Both the position numbers and the translations under genes were made by a program. A DNA stretch of 64,000 nt, taken from assembly GCF_900048895.1 (NCBI RefSeq), contig NZ_LT160640.1, forward strand, positions 744,001-808,000, written 5' to 3'. This DNA is from Neglectibacter timonensis (lineage in GTDB: Bacteria; Bacillota; Clostridia; Oscillospirales; Acutalibacteraceae). The notes under the pieces were generated by a model. The model did not search any database. It saw only the letters and a program-made list of their open reading frames with translations, and was not told the DNA's origin. Position 1 is the first letter of the stretch. Each line of letters opens with the position of its first letter. Of this stretch, positions 62,225 to 64,000 are shown one piece after another.

Positions 62225-63337
62225 TTAGTTCAGAATGGTCTTCTCGGTTTCCTTATCAAAGAGATGCATTTTGTTCAAATCAAATGCAATCTTTGACTTA
62301 TCCCCGGACTTAGCTGTAGAAGTGGGCTCAACACGGGCGGTAATGGCATTGCCTTCACAGTTGAGGTACAGATAGGTTTCAGCGCCCATCAACTCGGTAA
62401 CTTCCACGTCGGCAGTGGCATGTGCACCGCCAACCTTCTCGATGAACTCAGGCTCGTCATGTACGTCCTCAGGACGAATACCAAACACAACCTCTTTGCC
62501 TACATAGTTGGCAACTTCAGTTCCCTCAGCCTTCTTGGCAGGGATCTTAATGGTGCATGCACCAAAGGTCAGAGTATAGTCAGAACCGCTCTTGCCCAAG
62601 GTAGCATCGATAAAGTTCATCTGCGGAGAGCCCATAAATCCGGCCACGAATTCGTTTACAGGATAATCATACAGGTTCTGAGGAGAATCCACCTGCTGAA
62701 TGAAGCCGTCCTTCATAACCACGATGCGGTCGCCCATGGTCATAGCCTCTGTCTGGTCATGTGTAACATAGATAAACGTGGTGCCCAGTCTCTTATGAAG
62801 CTTGGCAATCTCCGTTCTCATCTGCGCACGGAGCTTTGCGTCCAGGTTGGAAAGCGGTTCGTCCAGCAGGAAGACCTTAGGATCACGAACAATAGCACGT
62901 CCCAAAGCAACACGCTGTCTCTGGCCGCCGGAAAGAGCCTTCGGCTTACGGTCGAGCAGATGGGAAATGTCCAGAATGCGAGCAGCCTCTTCCACGCGGC
63001 GCTTGATTTCATCCTTCGGGGTCTTACGAAGTTTCAAGCCAAAAGCCATGTTGTCAAATACCGTCATGTGAGGATACAGAGCATAGTTCTGGAACACCAT
63101 GGCGATGTCTCTATCCTTAGGAGCGATATCGTTGGAGAGGGTATCGCCTATGTAAAGCTCGCCCTTGCTGATTTCTTCCAACCCGGCAATCATTCTCAGC
63201 GTAGTGGATTTACCACAGCCAGAAGGACCGACCAAGATGATAAACTCTTTATCCTCAATATCGAGGTTAAAGTCAGTTACAGCCGTTACGCCGCCGGAGT
63301 AGATTTTATAAATATTCTTTAGAGTTACACTTGCCAT
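62225..63337 (-). CDS. ugpC: Multi-task sugar ABC transporter ATPase (MsmX/UgpC type)
   Basis: 370 residues. Walker [10 protein letters not shown] (37-45), ABC signature [15 protein letters not shown], Walker [17 protein letters not shown] and a C-terminal TOBE/MalK-like regulatory domain (about 240-365). In Firmicutes, one such ATPase often serves many CUT1 importers that lack their own. The importer at 24066-27543 has no ATPase, so it is a probable partner. AGGAGG precedes ATG 63337. The gene is monocistronic, between its promoter and a strong terminator. Confidence 0.95.
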   Translation of the reverse strand: MASVTLKNIYKIYSGGVTAVTDFNLDIEDKEFIILVGPSGCGKSTTLRMIAGLEEISKGELYIGDTLSNDIAPKDRDIAMVFQNYALYPHMTVFDNMAFGLKLRKTPKDEIKRRVEEAARILDISHLLDRKPKALSGGQRQRVALGRAIVRDPKVFLLDEPLSNLDAKLRAQMRTEIAKLHKRLGTTFIYVTHDQTEAMTMGDRIVVMKDGFIQQVDSPQNLYDYPVNEFVAGFMGSPQMNFIDATLGKSGSDYTLTFGACTIKIPAKKAEGTEVANYVGKEVVFGIRPEDVHDEPEFIEKVGGAHATADVEVTELMGAETYLYLNCEGNAITARVEPTSTAKSGDKSKIAFDLNKMHLFDKETEKTILN

Positions 63338-63400
63338 TCAAATTTCCTCCTGTTTTTAAACGCCGCATGCAGATGACCTACGACGTTTTTTATTGCTATA

Positions 63401-63409
63401 AGTATATCA
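63401..63409 (-). promoter_or_regulatory. Extended -10 promoter of the MsmX/UgpC gene
   Basis: TGATATACT on the minus strand, an extended -10, about 60 bases before the ATG; no clear -35. Confidence 0.55.
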
Positions 63410-63513
63410 GATAAATTTCCGAGTGGATATTCTTTAATTACCCAAAGATTTTTCCTCAGGTTTATGAACTTTCTATAAAATCCAAATTGCTATAGTGTTT
63501 TTGGTGCATGTTG

Positions 63514-64000
63514 CTATTGGAAAATGGAAGCAATTTCGGACTGTTCCAGCAGTCTCGCCTCCCCTTCCTGTAGTGTTTCATCCAGAGAAAGACCGCCTAT
63601 CTTGAGTCTCTTCAGAGACACCACCCGGTTGTCGCACGCTTCGAACATCCGTTTTACCTGATGATATTTTCCCTCTCTGATCTCCACAAACGCCATCTTC
63701 CGGCCCTGGTATTCTTCCTCCCACAGGCGTGCAGGCGCAAACGTGATATCTCCCTGCCGGATTCCGTTTTTAAAGGCTTCCACATCCGCAGCAGTGACCG
63801 GGTTTTGTGTTGACGCCGCATATCGTTTGTACACATGACTTTTGGGAGAAAGCATCCTATGGGCAAATTCACCGTCATCTGTGAGGATCAGCAGTCCAGT
63901 GGTATCCTTGTCCAGCCTTCCTGCCGGAAAAAGTCCGCGGCGGCTGAGCGGCGGCGGCAGCAGATCCAAAACCGTCCGGCTTTTTCGGTCTTCTGTCGCC
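63514..64000 (-). CDS. RsuA/RluB-family 16S/23S rRNA pseudouridine synthase, partial (5' end outside window)
   Basis: The frame is open to the window edge, so the N-terminal S4 domain and start are missing; about 161 residues are visible. RTVLDLLPP leads into FPAGRLDKDTTGLLILTDDGEFAHRML with the catalytic Asp in GRLDKDT (quoted as blocks). KYHQVKRMFEACDNRVVSLKRLKIG is the family C-terminal motif, seen in parts. It isomerises one rRNA uridine; RsuA versus RluB/E/F cannot be separated from the fragment. Confidence 0.93.
   Translation of the reverse strand, partial: ATEDRKSRTVLDLLPPPLSRRGLFPAGRLDKDTTGLLILTDDGEFAHRMLSPKSHVYKRYAASTQNPVTAADVEAFKNGIRQGDITFAPARLWEEEYQGRKMAFVEIREGKYHQVKRMFEACDNRVVSLKRLKIGGLSLDETLQEGEARLLEQSEIASIFQ

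Overview
The window looks like chromosome from a spore-forming, Gram-positive anaerobe of the class Clostridia, most likely the Oscillospiraceae/Ruminococcaceae branch. The evidence is a moderate G+C content, strong GGAGG-type ribosome binding sites with many TTG/GTG starts, a yunB sporulation gene, the Firmicutes-type order miaB-ylbF-mutS-mutL-miaA followed by sepF-ylmH-divIVA, an FtsEX-M23 peptidase operon, and a CUT1 sugar ABC system without its own ATPase. The genus is inference; no rRNA gene is present.

Layout. 1-5.9 kb (+): end of polyphosphate kinase, an unusual 6-phosphofructokinase, two sugar-type enzymes and peptidase T, closed by a bidirectional terminator. 5.9-19.9 kb (-): a ComEA-like protein, RluD and LspA, then a ten-gene run of tRNA modification, mismatch repair and division genes (miaB, ylbF-like, mutS, mutL, miaA, HlyD-like, yggS, sepF, ylmH, divIVA). 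20-27.7 kb (-): a self-contained glycan utilisation locus of two permeases, a lipoprotein binding protein, a cytoplasmic GH5 glycosidase and a membrane-anchored AraC-type regulator. 27.74-35.81 kb: an integrative mobilizable element of about 8 kb. It has a tyrosine integrase, a repressor with a divergent promoter switch, an excisionase, a hairpin-rich candidate oriT, a MobA/MobL relaxase, a MarR-controlled cargo operon (GNAT, cytidylate-kinase-like protein, MATE exporter, KTR zinc ribbon) and TnpV, bounded by imperfect 24-bp direct repeats. 36-42 kb (-): a galactokinase-family enzyme, ligA, yunB, maf and galE.

42-64 kb: two adjacent tRNA-Ser genes, an acyltransferase, a VanZ-RDD fusion, a four-gene operon starting with queH that includes an undescribed nuclease-like protein, a sugar isomerase diverging from an MFS transporter, greA-lysS with an intervening terminator-like hairpin, a citramalate/isopropylmalate dehydratase cluster (cimA-leuC-leuD), ftsE-ftsX-M23 peptidase, a CdaR/PucR-type regulator next to an MsmX/UgpC ATPase, and the end of an RsuA-type pseudouridine synthase.

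How parts may work together. The MsmX/UgpC ATPase at 62-63 kb is the obvious candidate to energise the ATPase-less sugar importer at 24-27.5 kb. FtsEX probably gates the M23 hydrolase encoded after it. CimA with LeuCD gives a pyruvate-based entry into isoleucine synthesis. The mobile element carries a MarR-operator-controlled five-gene cargo operon that looks like a detoxification/export module of unknown substrate; it and the PD-(D/E)XK-like winged-helix protein are the best candidates for undescribed biology.
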